Assembly: GCF_002291145.1 (NCBI RefSeq)
Contig: NZ_NTGE01000124.1
Span: forward strand, 1 to 48,351
Length of the DNA stretch: 48,351 bases
Reading direction: 5' to 3'
Source of the DNA: Streptomyces sp. SA15
GTDB taxonomy: Bacteria > Actinomycetota > Actinomycetes > Streptomycetales > Streptomycetaceae
Shown here piece by piece: positions 25,111 through 32,349 of the stretch; positions within the stretch are counted from its first letter, which is position 1; each line of letters starts with the position of its first letter. Under the pieces are notes generated by a model, which worked only from the letters and a program-made list of their open reading frames with translations, was not told the DNA's origin and did no database searches. A program made the translations under genes and the position numbers.

Positions 25111-25129
25111 GGAATTGAGCCGGAATTGA
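25111..25129. promoter_or_regulatory. GGAATTGA direct repeat, 11-bp period
   Basis: GGAATTGA occurs at 25111-25118 and 25122-25129, an exact direct repeat one helical turn apart. It sits just past the dehydrogenase stop, in the gap before the PTPS-like gene. Direct repeats with an 11-bp period are the binding pattern of SARP/OmpR-type activators, but no such regulator is in the window. Confidence 0.35.
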
Positions 25130-25137
25130 ACGGTGTG

Positions 25138-26121
25138 TCAGGCGTGGCCGTCGTAGCGGACCCGGTGGCACAGCGCGGGGATCGCGCCGGAGGCGAGCCG
25201 CGGCAGCACGTCCGGGAGCTCCTCGAAGGCGCACTCGCCGGTGACCAGGGCGTCGAGGGCCGGGTCGGCGAGCAGGTCGAGGGCGAGGGCGAGCCGGTCG
25301 GCGTAGCTACGGCTGGAGCGGCGGGCCGGGGAGACGGAACCGACCTGGCTGCTGCGGATGACCAGACGCCGCGAGTGGAAGGCCTCGCCGAGCGGGAGAG
25401 CCACCTGCCGGTCGCCGTACCAGCTCAGTTCCAGGACGGTGCCCTCGGCGGTGAGGAGTTCGAGGGAGCGGGCGAGGCCCTGTTCGGTGGCGCTGGCGTG
25501 CACGACCAGGTCGCAGTCGCCGAGGGCGTCCTGAGGCGACGCGAAGTCGACGCCGAGGGCCTCGGCGGTCTTGGCGCGGGCGGGGTCGGCGTCCACCAAC
25601 TGCACGCGCACGCCCGGGAAGCGGGCCAGCAGCGCGGCCACCGAGCTGCCGACCATGCCGCCGCCGACCACCGCGATCCGGTCGCCGACCAGTGGCGCCG
25701 CGTCCCACAGGGCGTTGACGGCGGTCTCCACGGTGCCGGCCAGCATCGCGCGTTCGGCGGGCACGGTCTCCGGCACCGGCGTCACGGCGCTCGCCGGAAC
25801 GACGTAACGGCTCTGGTGCGGGTAGAGGCAGAAGACGGTCCGGCCGACGAGGTCCTCCGGTCCCTCCTCCACCGACCCGACGTTGAGGTAGCCGTACTTC
25901 ACCGGTCCCGGGAAGTCGCCCTCCTGGAACGGCGCTCGCATGGCCGCGTACTGACTCTCCGGCACACCGCCGCGGAAGACGAGGGTCTCCGTGCCGCGGC
26001 TGACTCCGGAGTACAGCGAGCGGACGACGACCTCGCCCTCGGCGGGGTCCGGCAGGGTCACGTCGCGTATCTCGCCCTGCCCCGGGGAGCTGAGCCAGAA
26101 CGCACGTGCGGTGCGCTTCAT
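25138..26121 (-). CDS. MDR-superfamily (zinc-type) alcohol dehydrogenase
   Basis: 327 residues from ATG 26121, chosen because AGGAGG lies 6 bp upstream; the ATG at 26127 touches the ribosome site. It has a GroES-like N-terminus (VVVRSLYSGVSRGTETLVFR) and a Rossmann segment (RIAVVGGGMVGSSVAALLARF). The structural four-Cys zinc lobe is absent and the catalytic Cys position reads Ser (YSGVSRG). It may therefore be a zinc-independent reductase, resembling the BchC-like branch. It is 172 bp upstream of the PTPS-like gene on the same strand and divergent from the phosphatidyltransferase. The substrate is unknown. Confidence 0.85.
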   Translation of the reverse strand: MKRTARAFWLSSPGQGEIRDVTLPDPAEGEVVVRSLYSGVSRGTETLVFRGGVPESQYAAMRAPFQEGDFPGPVKYGYLNVGSVEEGPEDLVGRTVFCLYPHQSRYVVPASAVTPVPETVPAERAMLAGTVETAVNALWDAAPLVGDRIAVVGGGMVGSSVAALLARFPGVRVQLVDADPARAKTAEALGVDFASPQDALGDCDLVVHASATEQGLARSLELLTAEGTVLELSWYGDRQVALPLGEAFHSRRLVIRSSQVGSVSPARRSSRSYADRLALALDLLADPALDALVTGECAFEELPDVLPRLASGAIPALCHRVRYDGHA

Positions 26122-26146
26122 CGGCATCCTCCTGAACGATCGGGAA

Positions 26147-26172
26147 CCTGTTCACGTACCGAGGTGCACAGG
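26147..26172. promoter_or_regulatory. Inverted repeat in divergent dehydrogenase/phosphatidyltransferase region
   Basis: CCTGTTCAC-N8-GTGCACAGG is a 9-8-9 inverted repeat with one mismatch. It lies in the 106 bp between the two divergent starts and is well placed to serve as a shared operator for both sides of the cluster. Confidence 0.45.
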
Positions 26173-26227
26173 CCGCGCACAGTACGCGGCGTTGATCGAC
26201 TCTGTCACCTGGCCGGAGGAATGTGCG

Positions 26228-27016
26228 GTGGCCCTGAACAACACTTACGACGCGAAGCTGGTCCAGCAGGAGACCGCGGTGGGAGCGGGCTTGCAGATCC
26301 TGCTGCTGGCTCTGCTCGGCACGGCGATCGGCATGGGGCCGGCGGGCTGGTTGACGGGCCTCGCCTTCGCCATCGCCACCTGGGCGGTGCTCTCGCGGGC
26401 CCTGCATCGCACGCGGCCGCGCTCCTTCGGCCCCGCCAACCGGGTCACCCTCGGCCGGGCGACCCTGGTCGGCGGTGTGACGGCCCTGGTCGCGGACTCC
26501 TTCGAGAGCTCACCGCCGGTGACGCTCTTCGTGGGCCTGACGGCGGTGGCTCTGATCCTCGACGGGGTCGACGGCAAGGTGGCCCGCGCCACCGGCACCT
26601 CCACCCCGCTGGGCGCCCGCTTCGACATGGAGGTCGACGCGTTCCTCATCCTCGTGCTCAGCGTGTACGTCTCGATGTCGCTGGGCCCATGGGTCCTGCT
26701 GATCGGCGCGATGCGCTACGGCTTCGTCGCCGCGGCCCGCGCCCTGCCCTGGCTCAACGCCCCCCTGCCGCCCAGCACGGCCCGCAAGACGGTGGCCGCG
26801 CTCCAGGGCGTCCTGCTGCTCCTGGCCGCGTCGAACCTCCTTCCGTACGTGGCGACGTTCGCGGTCGTCGCGACGGCGCTGGGGCTGCTGGTCTGGTCGT
26901 TCGGGCGGGACATCCTGTGGCTGTGGCGGACGTCGCGGTCTCAGAAGGCTGAGGCGCGTGAGGTGGCTGAGGTTCTGGAGCTCGTGTCCGAGTGTCGGGA
27001 GCCGGTGGCGTCCTGA
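26228..27016 (+). CDS. CDP-alcohol phosphatidyltransferase family membrane protein
   Basis: 262 residues from GTG 26228, with GGAGGA 7 bp upstream; an ATG at 26221 is out of frame. The full family motif D-x2-DG-x2-AR-x8-G-x3-D-x3-D is present (DGVDGKVARATG, then LGARFDMEVDA). There are about six membrane segments. Such enzymes join CDP-linked lipids to a polyol or other alcohol in the membrane. It is divergent from the dehydrogenase and plausibly the last, membrane-attaching step of the ribA-type cluster. Synthesis of an ordinary phospholipid such as PI or PG is the alternative. Confidence 0.87.
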   Translation: MALNNTYDAKLVQQETAVGAGLQILLLALLGTAIGMGPAGWLTGLAFAIATWAVLSRALHRTRPRSFGPANRVTLGRATLVGGVTALVADSFESSPPVTLFVGLTAVALILDGVDGKVARATGTSTPLGARFDMEVDAFLILVLSVYVSMSLGPWVLLIGAMRYGFVAAARALPWLNAPLPPSTARKTVAALQGVLLLLAASNLLPYVATFAVVATALGLLVWSFGRDILWLWRTSRSQKAEAREVAEVLELVSECREPVAS

Positions 27017-27047
27017 GGAGGCGTCAGGCAGTCGACGGTGGACGGTG

Positions 27048-27061
27048 GACGGTATACCGTC
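27048..27061. repeat. Perfect 14-bp palindrome beside a 7-bp triplet repeat
   Basis: GACGGTATACCGTC is a perfect palindrome. It is preceded by two more GACGGTG units from 27034, giving three tandem 7-bp copies. It lies in the 82-bp gap between convergent genes, where it might aid termination or bind a protein. No clear role. Confidence 0.4.
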
Positions 27062-27098
27062 ATCGGCAGCGACGGACCCTGTCCGCGCGGATCCACCC

Positions 27099-28361
27099 CT
27101 ATCCGCGCGCCCCTTCAGCCTCCCGTCGCGGCAGCAGCCCGATCGCCGCGGCCGGTACGGCGGCCAGCACCAGCCACGGAACCGCCGACGGCAGTCCGCG
27201 GTCCAGGAGCATGCCGGTGGCCGAGCTGCCGAGCAGGACGATCAGGCCGGACACCGAGGACAGGGCGCCCGTGTAGAGGCCGAGTCGACCCTCTTCGGCC
27301 AGGTCGGGGACCCAGGCGCGGGCGACGGGGGCGACGAGCATCTGGCCGACGGTGAGCAGGACGACGAAGGCGGCCGCGGGCAGGAGGCCCGCCGTGCCGG
27401 TCCAGTCGGCCGGTCGCGCCACGGCCACGACGGCGAAGCCGACGGCGATCAGCAGCAGCCCGGCACCCATGGACCGACGCAGGGTGAACCGCGTTCCCGC
27501 CCAACGGGTGACCGGCAGCTGGGTGGTCACCACCAGCAGCGAGGACAGGGCGAACAGCCAGGCCAGCGGGGCCTGTGAGCCGGCCGCGCGTTCCACCTCG
27601 GCGGGGAGGGCGAGGTAGAGCTGGTTGTAGGCGAGGAGGTAGGCGCCGTAGGCGCAGCACAGCGCCAGGAAGCGGCGGTTGCGCAGCAACGGCCCCATGC
27701 CGCCCCGGACTTGGACGGGCTCCCGCCCGGGGATGCGCTGCGGCAGCAGCCACGCGTGCCCGGCGAGGACGAGGACGAAGATGCCGGCTCCGGCCAGGCA
27801 GACCGTGCGGAAGTCCACCGACAGCAGCAGCGCGCCCAGCAGTGGCCCGACGAACGCCCCCGCCTGTCCCGCGACGGTGAACAACGCCAGGACGCGCGTA
27901 CGGGATCCGCCGCCCGTCTCCTCCCAGACCACCGCCTGCCGGGCCACCTCGGACTCCACCGCGGGCGAGAACAACGCCGCGGCGAACCCGATCAGCAGGA
28001 CGGCACCGATGACCGCCCAGGTCTGCTCGGCGTGTCCGAGCCAGACGAATCCGGCGATTCGCAGCACGCATCCGGCGAGGACCACCGGCCGTATGCCGTA
28101 CCGGTCGGCCAGCGCCCCGCCCACCACGAACAGCCCCTGCTGGCTGAAGGTCCGCAGGCCCAGCACCAGGCCGACCAGCCAGCCCGCCATGCCCATGGCC
28201 TGTCCCAGGTGTTCGGAGAGGAAGGGCAGGACGGCGTAGAAGCCGATGTTGAAGGCGAGTTGGGTGAGGATCAGCAACCGCAGCAGAGGCGAGAGGCGGA
28301 GCCGCCCGGATGTCCCGGTCCCGGGTGGCTTGCGTCTCAGGCCGATCGACGGCGAGGTCAT
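27099..28361 (-). CDS. MFS transporter
   Basis: 420 residues from ATG 28361, overlapping the permease stop (ATGA). It has about 12 membrane segments, starting LLRLLILTQLAFNIGFYAVL. The loop 2-3 motif is GGALADRYGIRPVVL. It belongs to the drug/metabolite exporter part of the superfamily. Being last in an operon with an oligopeptide/nickel-type uptake system, it could export a metallophore or related small molecule, by analogy with staphylopine systems. No metallophore synthase is seen, so this is speculative. Confidence 0.82.
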   Translation of the reverse strand: MTSPSIGLRRKPPGTGTSGRLRLSPLLRLLILTQLAFNIGFYAVLPFLSEHLGQAMGMAGWLVGLVLGLRTFSQQGLFVVGGALADRYGIRPVVLAGCVLRIAGFVWLGHAEQTWAVIGAVLLIGFAAALFSPAVESEVARQAVVWEETGGGSRTRVLALFTVAGQAGAFVGPLLGALLLSVDFRTVCLAGAGIFVLVLAGHAWLLPQRIPGREPVQVRGGMGPLLRNRRFLALCCAYGAYLLAYNQLYLALPAEVERAAGSQAPLAWLFALSSLLVVTTQLPVTRWAGTRFTLRRSMGAGLLLIAVGFAVVAVARPADWTGTAGLLPAAAFVVLLTVGQMLVAPVARAWVPDLAEEGRLGLYTGALSSVSGLIVLLGSSATGMLLDRGLPSAVPWLVLAAVPAAAIGLLPRREAEGARG

Positions 28362-30154
28362 CGGGTTTCCACCAACTCTCTTGTGGGTGACGGTTGTTCG
28401 GTATCCACCGTCACGGCGGTACGAGGTCCGGTTCGCCGGCGTCGCAGGCGCACTCCGCCCGCCGCGCTCACCGCCAGCGCTCCGAGCAGGGCGAGGACGG
28501 CGGCGGGGGCGAGGACCGCCCAGGGGGCGCGTTCGGCGTAGGGCTGGTTCTCGGCGAGGAGCAGGCCCCACTCCGGGGAGGGTGGCTGGGCGCCCAGGCC
28601 GAGGAAGGCCAGGGACGCGAGTGCCAGGGCGATGCCGGGCAGGCGGAGCAGGGCGTGGCGGGTGACGGACGGCAGCACGGCGGGCAGCAGTTCGTGGCGC
28701 AGGAGGTACCAGCGGTCCGCGCCCAGGCCCCGGGTGGCGGCGATGTGGAGGGCCGCGCGTTCCTGGCGCAGCAGCGCGGAGGTGTGGGCGGCGAGGGGCG
28801 CCCAGGCGACGGCGCCGACGGCGAGCGCGGGCGTGGCGGGGCCGCTGCCCGCGACGGCGGTGACGAGGAGCGCGAGCAGGACGGGCGGCATCGCCGTGAC
28901 GGTGTCGACGAGCGGCCCGGACAGCCGGGGCACCAGCCCCAGCAGAACGCCGGTGAGCAGCGTGGCGGCGCCGATGACGAGGGCGAGCAGCAGGGTGTCG
29001 AGGGCACCGTGGCCGACCCGGGCGAGGACGTCACGGCCGAGTGCGTCGGTGCCGAACGGGTGGGCCCAGGAGGGTGACCGTAGACGTTCGCCGGTGTCGA
29101 GGGCGAGCGGGTCGCGGGGCAGGCCGAGGGTGATGACGACGGTCAGCAGTCCACCGTAGACAAAAGGCAGGATCCTGCGAGCAGGTGGCGTCGGCCTGTG
29201 CAGGGACGGCAGGGCGCCGTCGCGCAGGGCGGGGCCTATGAGCAGGCGAGTCCCGAGGCGGGCGAGCCCGGCGGCGACCGCGGCGAGCAGGACGAGCAGG
29301 AGCGTGCCGGCCTGAAGGACGGGCAGGTCCTGGGCGAGGGCGGCCTGGAGGGTGGTGCGGCCGAGGCCGGGGATGTCGAAGATCTGCTCGACGGCTACCG
29401 CCCCGCCGGTCAGACCGACCACGAACAGGCCCGTGTTGGGCAGCAGTCCGGGCACGCAGCGGCGCAGCGCCTGGCGGGCCATGGTCCGGCCGGGCAGTCC
29501 GCGCGCGGTGGCGGCCAGGGCCCAGGGCTCGGCGAAGGCGCCGGGCAGCAGGTCGTCGAGCAGCCGGCCGATGACGGCCCCGGCGGGCAGACCGAGGGCG
29601 AGCGCGGGCAGGACCGTCCACTGGAACCCGTACCAGCCGAGAGCGGGCAGCCAGCCCAGCTGGACGCCGACGACGGTGGCGAGCACGGATGCGGTGAGGA
29701 ACTCGGGAAGCGCGGCGAGCACCGCCGAGCCGCTGCCTCCCGCGCGCCGCCCGTCGAGCCGTCGGTGCGCGCCGAGCCAGAGTGTGCGGGCGCAGATCAC
29801 AGCGGCGGTGACGGCGGCGACCAGCAGGGCCACCGCCATCAGCAGCAGGGACGCGCCGAGGGCCTGGAGCACGGCGGGCGTGACCTCGTCGCCGGAGAGC
29901 CACGACCGCCCCGCGTCCCCGCGCCACAGCCCGCCGAGCCACTCACCGAGCAAGTGGAAGGGACCGTGGTCGAGGTCGAGTTGGGCGCGGATGTCCGCCA
30001 GTACCTCGGGCGTGGGATCGCGGTCCGCCGACCGTGCCTTGAGTACGGTGAGCGCCGGATCGGTGTGCGACAACCAGGGCAGCATCCCGATGACGCACAC
30101 CAGGGCGACCGCGATCCCCGCACGCCACAGCAGCGTGACTGCCTGTTGCCGCAT
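28358..30154 (-). CDS. Fused oligopeptide/nickel-type ABC permease (DppB-like plus DppC-like in one chain)
   Basis: 598 residues, twice the usual permease size. Residues 1 to about 315 resemble DppB/NikB (TVLKARSADRDPTPEVLADI, then LTGGAVAVEQIFDIPGLGRT with the EAA-like loop). Residues about 325-575 resemble DppC/NikC (SWAHPFGTDALGRDVLARVG, then LPGIALALASLAFLGLGAQP). Normally these are two genes. No frameshift is needed and the frame is continuous. It starts 3 bp after the binding-protein stop. No ATPase gene is in the window, so an ATPase encoded elsewhere must energise it. Confidence 0.87.
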   Translation of the reverse strand: MRQQAVTLLWRAGIAVALVCVIGMLPWLSHTDPALTVLKARSADRDPTPEVLADIRAQLDLDHGPFHLLGEWLGGLWRGDAGRSWLSGDEVTPAVLQALGASLLLMAVALLVAAVTAAVICARTLWLGAHRRLDGRRAGGSGSAVLAALPEFLTASVLATVVGVQLGWLPALGWYGFQWTVLPALALGLPAGAVIGRLLDDLLPGAFAEPWALAATARGLPGRTMARQALRRCVPGLLPNTGLFVVGLTGGAVAVEQIFDIPGLGRTTLQAALAQDLPVLQAGTLLLVLLAAVAAGLARLGTRLLIGPALRDGALPSLHRPTPPARRILPFVYGGLLTVVITLGLPRDPLALDTGERLRSPSWAHPFGTDALGRDVLARVGHGALDTLLLALVIGAATLLTGVLLGLVPRLSGPLVDTVTAMPPVLLALLVTAVAGSGPATPALAVGAVAWAPLAAHTSALLRQERAALHIAATRGLGADRWYLLRHELLPAVLPSVTRHALLRLPGIALALASLAFLGLGAQPPSPEWGLLLAENQPYAERAPWAVLAPAAVLALLGALAVSAAGGVRLRRRRTGPRTAVTVDTEQPSPTRELVETR

Positions 30155-30157
30155 GCG

Positions 30158-31648
30158 TCAGCGCCTGGTGCCGATGCCGACCAGCGTGCGCTCGTACGGG
30201 TCGAGGAGCGCGCCGCGTACCGAGGGGGCGACACCGGTGATGACGCGCTGGTGGACCAGCGGGACGACGGCGTCGGTGCCGAGGATCCGCGCCTCGGCGG
30301 CCATGGCCGCGTCCTGCCGCTCGGCGGTGTCGGCGGTGGCCTCGGCCTTGGCCACGGCCCGGTCGACGTCCGCGTCGCACAGCTGCGCCAGGTTGAAGTC
30401 GCCGTCGCAGGTGAAGTCGCCGGCGAGGACGGAGACGGGGTCACCGGTGTCGACCAGGGCGTTGCGGGCGAGGACGACCGCGTCGAACTTCCCGGCGAGC
30501 GCGTCGCTCTCCAGCCGCGAGTACTCGCGCACCTCCAGCGTGACCTTGAATCCGGCCTTCTCCAGCTGCTGCTTCAGCACCTGGGCGACTTCGGGGAGTT
30601 CGGGCCGGTTGTCGTACGTGGCCAGGGTGATCGAGGTGCCGTCGGGGGCGCCGGCCTGCGCGCGGCCGACCGGCTTGCTCCGCTTGCCCTCGGCCCAGGA
30701 GACGGCCGGACCGTAGATGCCGACGCCCGCGTCCGCGTATCCCTCGTACACGTCCTTGGCGAGCACGGACGTGTCGACGGCCTCGCGCGCGGCGGCGCGC
30801 AGCTTCGCGTCCTGGAAGGGGCCCGATTCGGTGTTGAGCAGCAGGCTCGTGGTGCGGGTGGTGGCCGTCGCCTTGCGGGTGGCCTCCTCGAGGGTGGCGG
30901 CCTGCGCGACGGGGATCGCCTCGACGAGGTCGGCCTGATCGGTGCGCAGGGCGTTCGCGCGGGCGGTGCCGTCGGCGATGAACTTCACGTCGACCCCGGG
31001 GGCCTGGGCGCGGCCGCCCCAGTAGTCGTCGTAGCGGTCGAGGGAGGCGGCGCTGCTGCCGGTGACCTCGGTGAGTTCGAAGGGGCCGGTGGCGGTGCCG
31101 ACCGGATCGACCCGGCCGGTCCTGCCGTAGGCCTTCGTGGCGAGGACGGCGAGGTTCGGGCTGGACAGGCGCAGCGGAAGGATCGGGTCGGGGGCCTTGG
31201 TGGTGATCCGCACGGCCCTGGCGCCGTCGGCCTTCGGGGTGAGGGTGACACCGGTCAGGGCCCCGGGCGCGGGCTTGGCCGCCGCGGCGTAGGTGAGGGC
31301 GTTGACCACCGCGGCCGGGGTGACGTCGGTGCCGTCCTGGAAGGTGGCCTCGCGCAGGGTGAACACCCAGGTGCGGTCGTTCTCACGGCGCCAGGACTCG
31401 GCCAGGGCGGGGGCGGCGGCGCCGTTGGCGTCGAGGGCGGTCAGGCCCTCGGTGACGCCGAGGCGGCTGAGGATGGTGCCGTCCCAGCCGTACGGCGAGA
31501 GGTTCTCGACGGGCAGGAAGGCGAAGTCGACCCGTAGCCGGGAGCCGCCCTCGGCATCGCCGGAGGAATCGTTTCCGTTGCCGGAGGCGAAGCAGGCGGT
31601 GAGGACGGGGGCGAGCAGGAGGGCGAGGAGCAGGCGGAGTCGGCGCAT
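30158..31648 (-). CDS. ABC transporter solute-binding lipoprotein, family 5 (peptide/nickel type)
   Basis: 496 residues. A lipoprotein signal peptide is clear: MRRLRLLLALLLAPVLTAC, with lipobox LTAC and lipidated Cys19. The mature part shows family-5 traits (SWRRENDRTWVFTLREATFQDGTDVTPAAVVNAL, given here in two parts: SWRRENDRTWVFTLRE and ATFQDGTDVTPAAV). The ligand could be peptide, nickel or a metal chelate. It sits 3 bp after the GNAT stop and 3 bp before the fused permease. Confidence 0.9.
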   Translation of the reverse strand: MRRLRLLLALLLAPVLTACFASGNGNDSSGDAEGGSRLRVDFAFLPVENLSPYGWDGTILSRLGVTEGLTALDANGAAAPALAESWRRENDRTWVFTLREATFQDGTDVTPAAVVNALTYAAAAKPAPGALTGVTLTPKADGARAVRITTKAPDPILPLRLSSPNLAVLATKAYGRTGRVDPVGTATGPFELTEVTGSSAASLDRYDDYWGGRAQAPGVDVKFIADGTARANALRTDQADLVEAIPVAQAATLEEATRKATATTRTTSLLLNTESGPFQDAKLRAAAREAVDTSVLAKDVYEGYADAGVGIYGPAVSWAEGKRSKPVGRAQAGAPDGTSITLATYDNRPELPEVAQVLKQQLEKAGFKVTLEVREYSRLESDALAGKFDAVVLARNALVDTGDPVSVLAGDFTCDGDFNLAQLCDADVDRAVAKAEATADTAERQDAAMAAEARILGTDAVVPLVHQRVITGVAPSVRGALLDPYERTLVGIGTRR

Positions 31649-31651
31649 GGT

Positions 31652-32194
31652 CTATCGCCCCATCGGTAGCTCGAAGTGGATGACCCCGTTGCCACCATCG
31701 GGATCCTCGCGTTCGTCGTGCACGACCTTGCCGAGCGATCGCCAGAAGGCCTCGGCGCCGGGGACGGCCGGGTCGGTGTGCAGGTAGACGGCGCGGTAGC
31801 CGCCGTCCGCGGCCGCGAAGGCGAGCAGTTCGTCGACCAGGCGTCGGGCGAGGCCGCGCCTTCTGTGCTCGGGGCGGACGTACACCCGGCGCAGTTGGGC
31901 GGTCTCGCCGGAGGGGTAACGGTCGGCGACGTGGCGCGGGTTGGGCGGGTGGGCCGGGCCCCGGGAGTCGAGCGCGGCCGTGGCCACGACGGCTCCGTCC
32001 TGCGGGGTGCGGGCGACGAGGAGGGTGTGACGGGCGGGGACGAGATAGGCGGCGGCCGGATCGATGATGTCGCCGTGCCAGCGGGGCACGTAGCCGGTAC
32101 CGAAGTCGCGGTAGACGGTGTCGAGCATCACGGCTCGCGCACCGTCGAGGTCGTCCGGGCTCGCCGCCCTAATGCTGTAGTTACGCACTTGCAC
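31652..32194 (-). CDS. GNAT-family N-acetyltransferase
   Basis: 180 residues from GTG 32194; a second GTG at 32188 is nearly as good. The acetyl-CoA loop is VRPEHRRRGLARRLVDELLA, and FWRSLG follows. It is first of a four-gene operon with binding protein, permease and MFS protein. The start lacks a ribosome site: a TATGAT -10-like hexamer ends just upstream (32195-32200), so the message is probably leaderless. A metal-box-like dyad covers the same position. The substrate is unknown. Confidence 0.82.
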   Translation of the reverse strand: MQVRNYSIRAASPDDLDGARAVMLDTVYRDFGTGYVPRWHGDIIDPAAAYLVPARHTLLVARTPQDGAVVATAALDSRGPAHPPNPRHVADRYPSGETAQLRRVYVRPEHRRRGLARRLVDELLAFAAADGGYRAVYLHTDPAVPGAEAFWRSLGKVVHDEREDPDGGNGVIHFELPMGR

Positions 32195-32205
32195 ATCATA
32201 TGCAT
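32189..32205. promoter_or_regulatory. Nur-box-like dyad over the GNAT start and -10
   Basis: TTGCAC-ATCAT-ATGCAT has the 6-5-6 layout of the Streptomyces nickel regulator (Nur) box as I recall it (TTGCAA-N5-TTGCAA). The core TGCAYATSATRTGCA is a near-perfect 15-bp palindrome. It overlaps the -10-like TATGAT (reverse strand), so binding would repress the transport operon. The match is by eye and from memory. Confidence 0.4.
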
Positions 32206-32264
32206 TAAGCGGGGAGTGTGATCACGGCGGGTGGCCCTCGGGCGACTTGACACCGGTCGGCGAT

Positions 32265-32293
32265 TTGACACCCGCAGACCAGCCCCCTAAAAC
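32265..32293 (+). promoter_or_regulatory. Promoter of the ATPase/SCO5389-type operon
   Basis: TTGACA at 32265-32270, a 17-bp spacer, then TAAAAC at 32288-32293. A second TTGACA lies at 32247-32252. Transcription would start near 32300, just before the Zur-like element, about 50 bp ahead of the ATPase start. Confidence 0.65.
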
Positions 32294-32302
32294 CTACTCA
32301 CA

Positions 32303-32317
32303 TGACATCCATTTTCA
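32303..32317. promoter_or_regulatory. Zur-box-like element at the ATPase promoter
   Basis: TGACATCCATTTTCA matches 12 of 15 positions of the actinobacterial Zur box as I recall it (TGAAAATCATTTTCA), and the outer bases CA...AAA also fit. The right half is perfect and the left half diverged. It lies at the predicted transcription start, an effective repression position. This is a by-eye comparison. Confidence 0.4.
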
Positions 32318-32349
32318 AAAAGCTGGAACGATAGAAAGATGGAGCGCTA

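Noticed and set aside
29198..31537. 779-residue forward open frame over the permease and binding-protein genes
   Set aside because: Gly/Arg/Glu-rich shadow; the reverse strand gives unmistakable transporter proteins with a lipobox.
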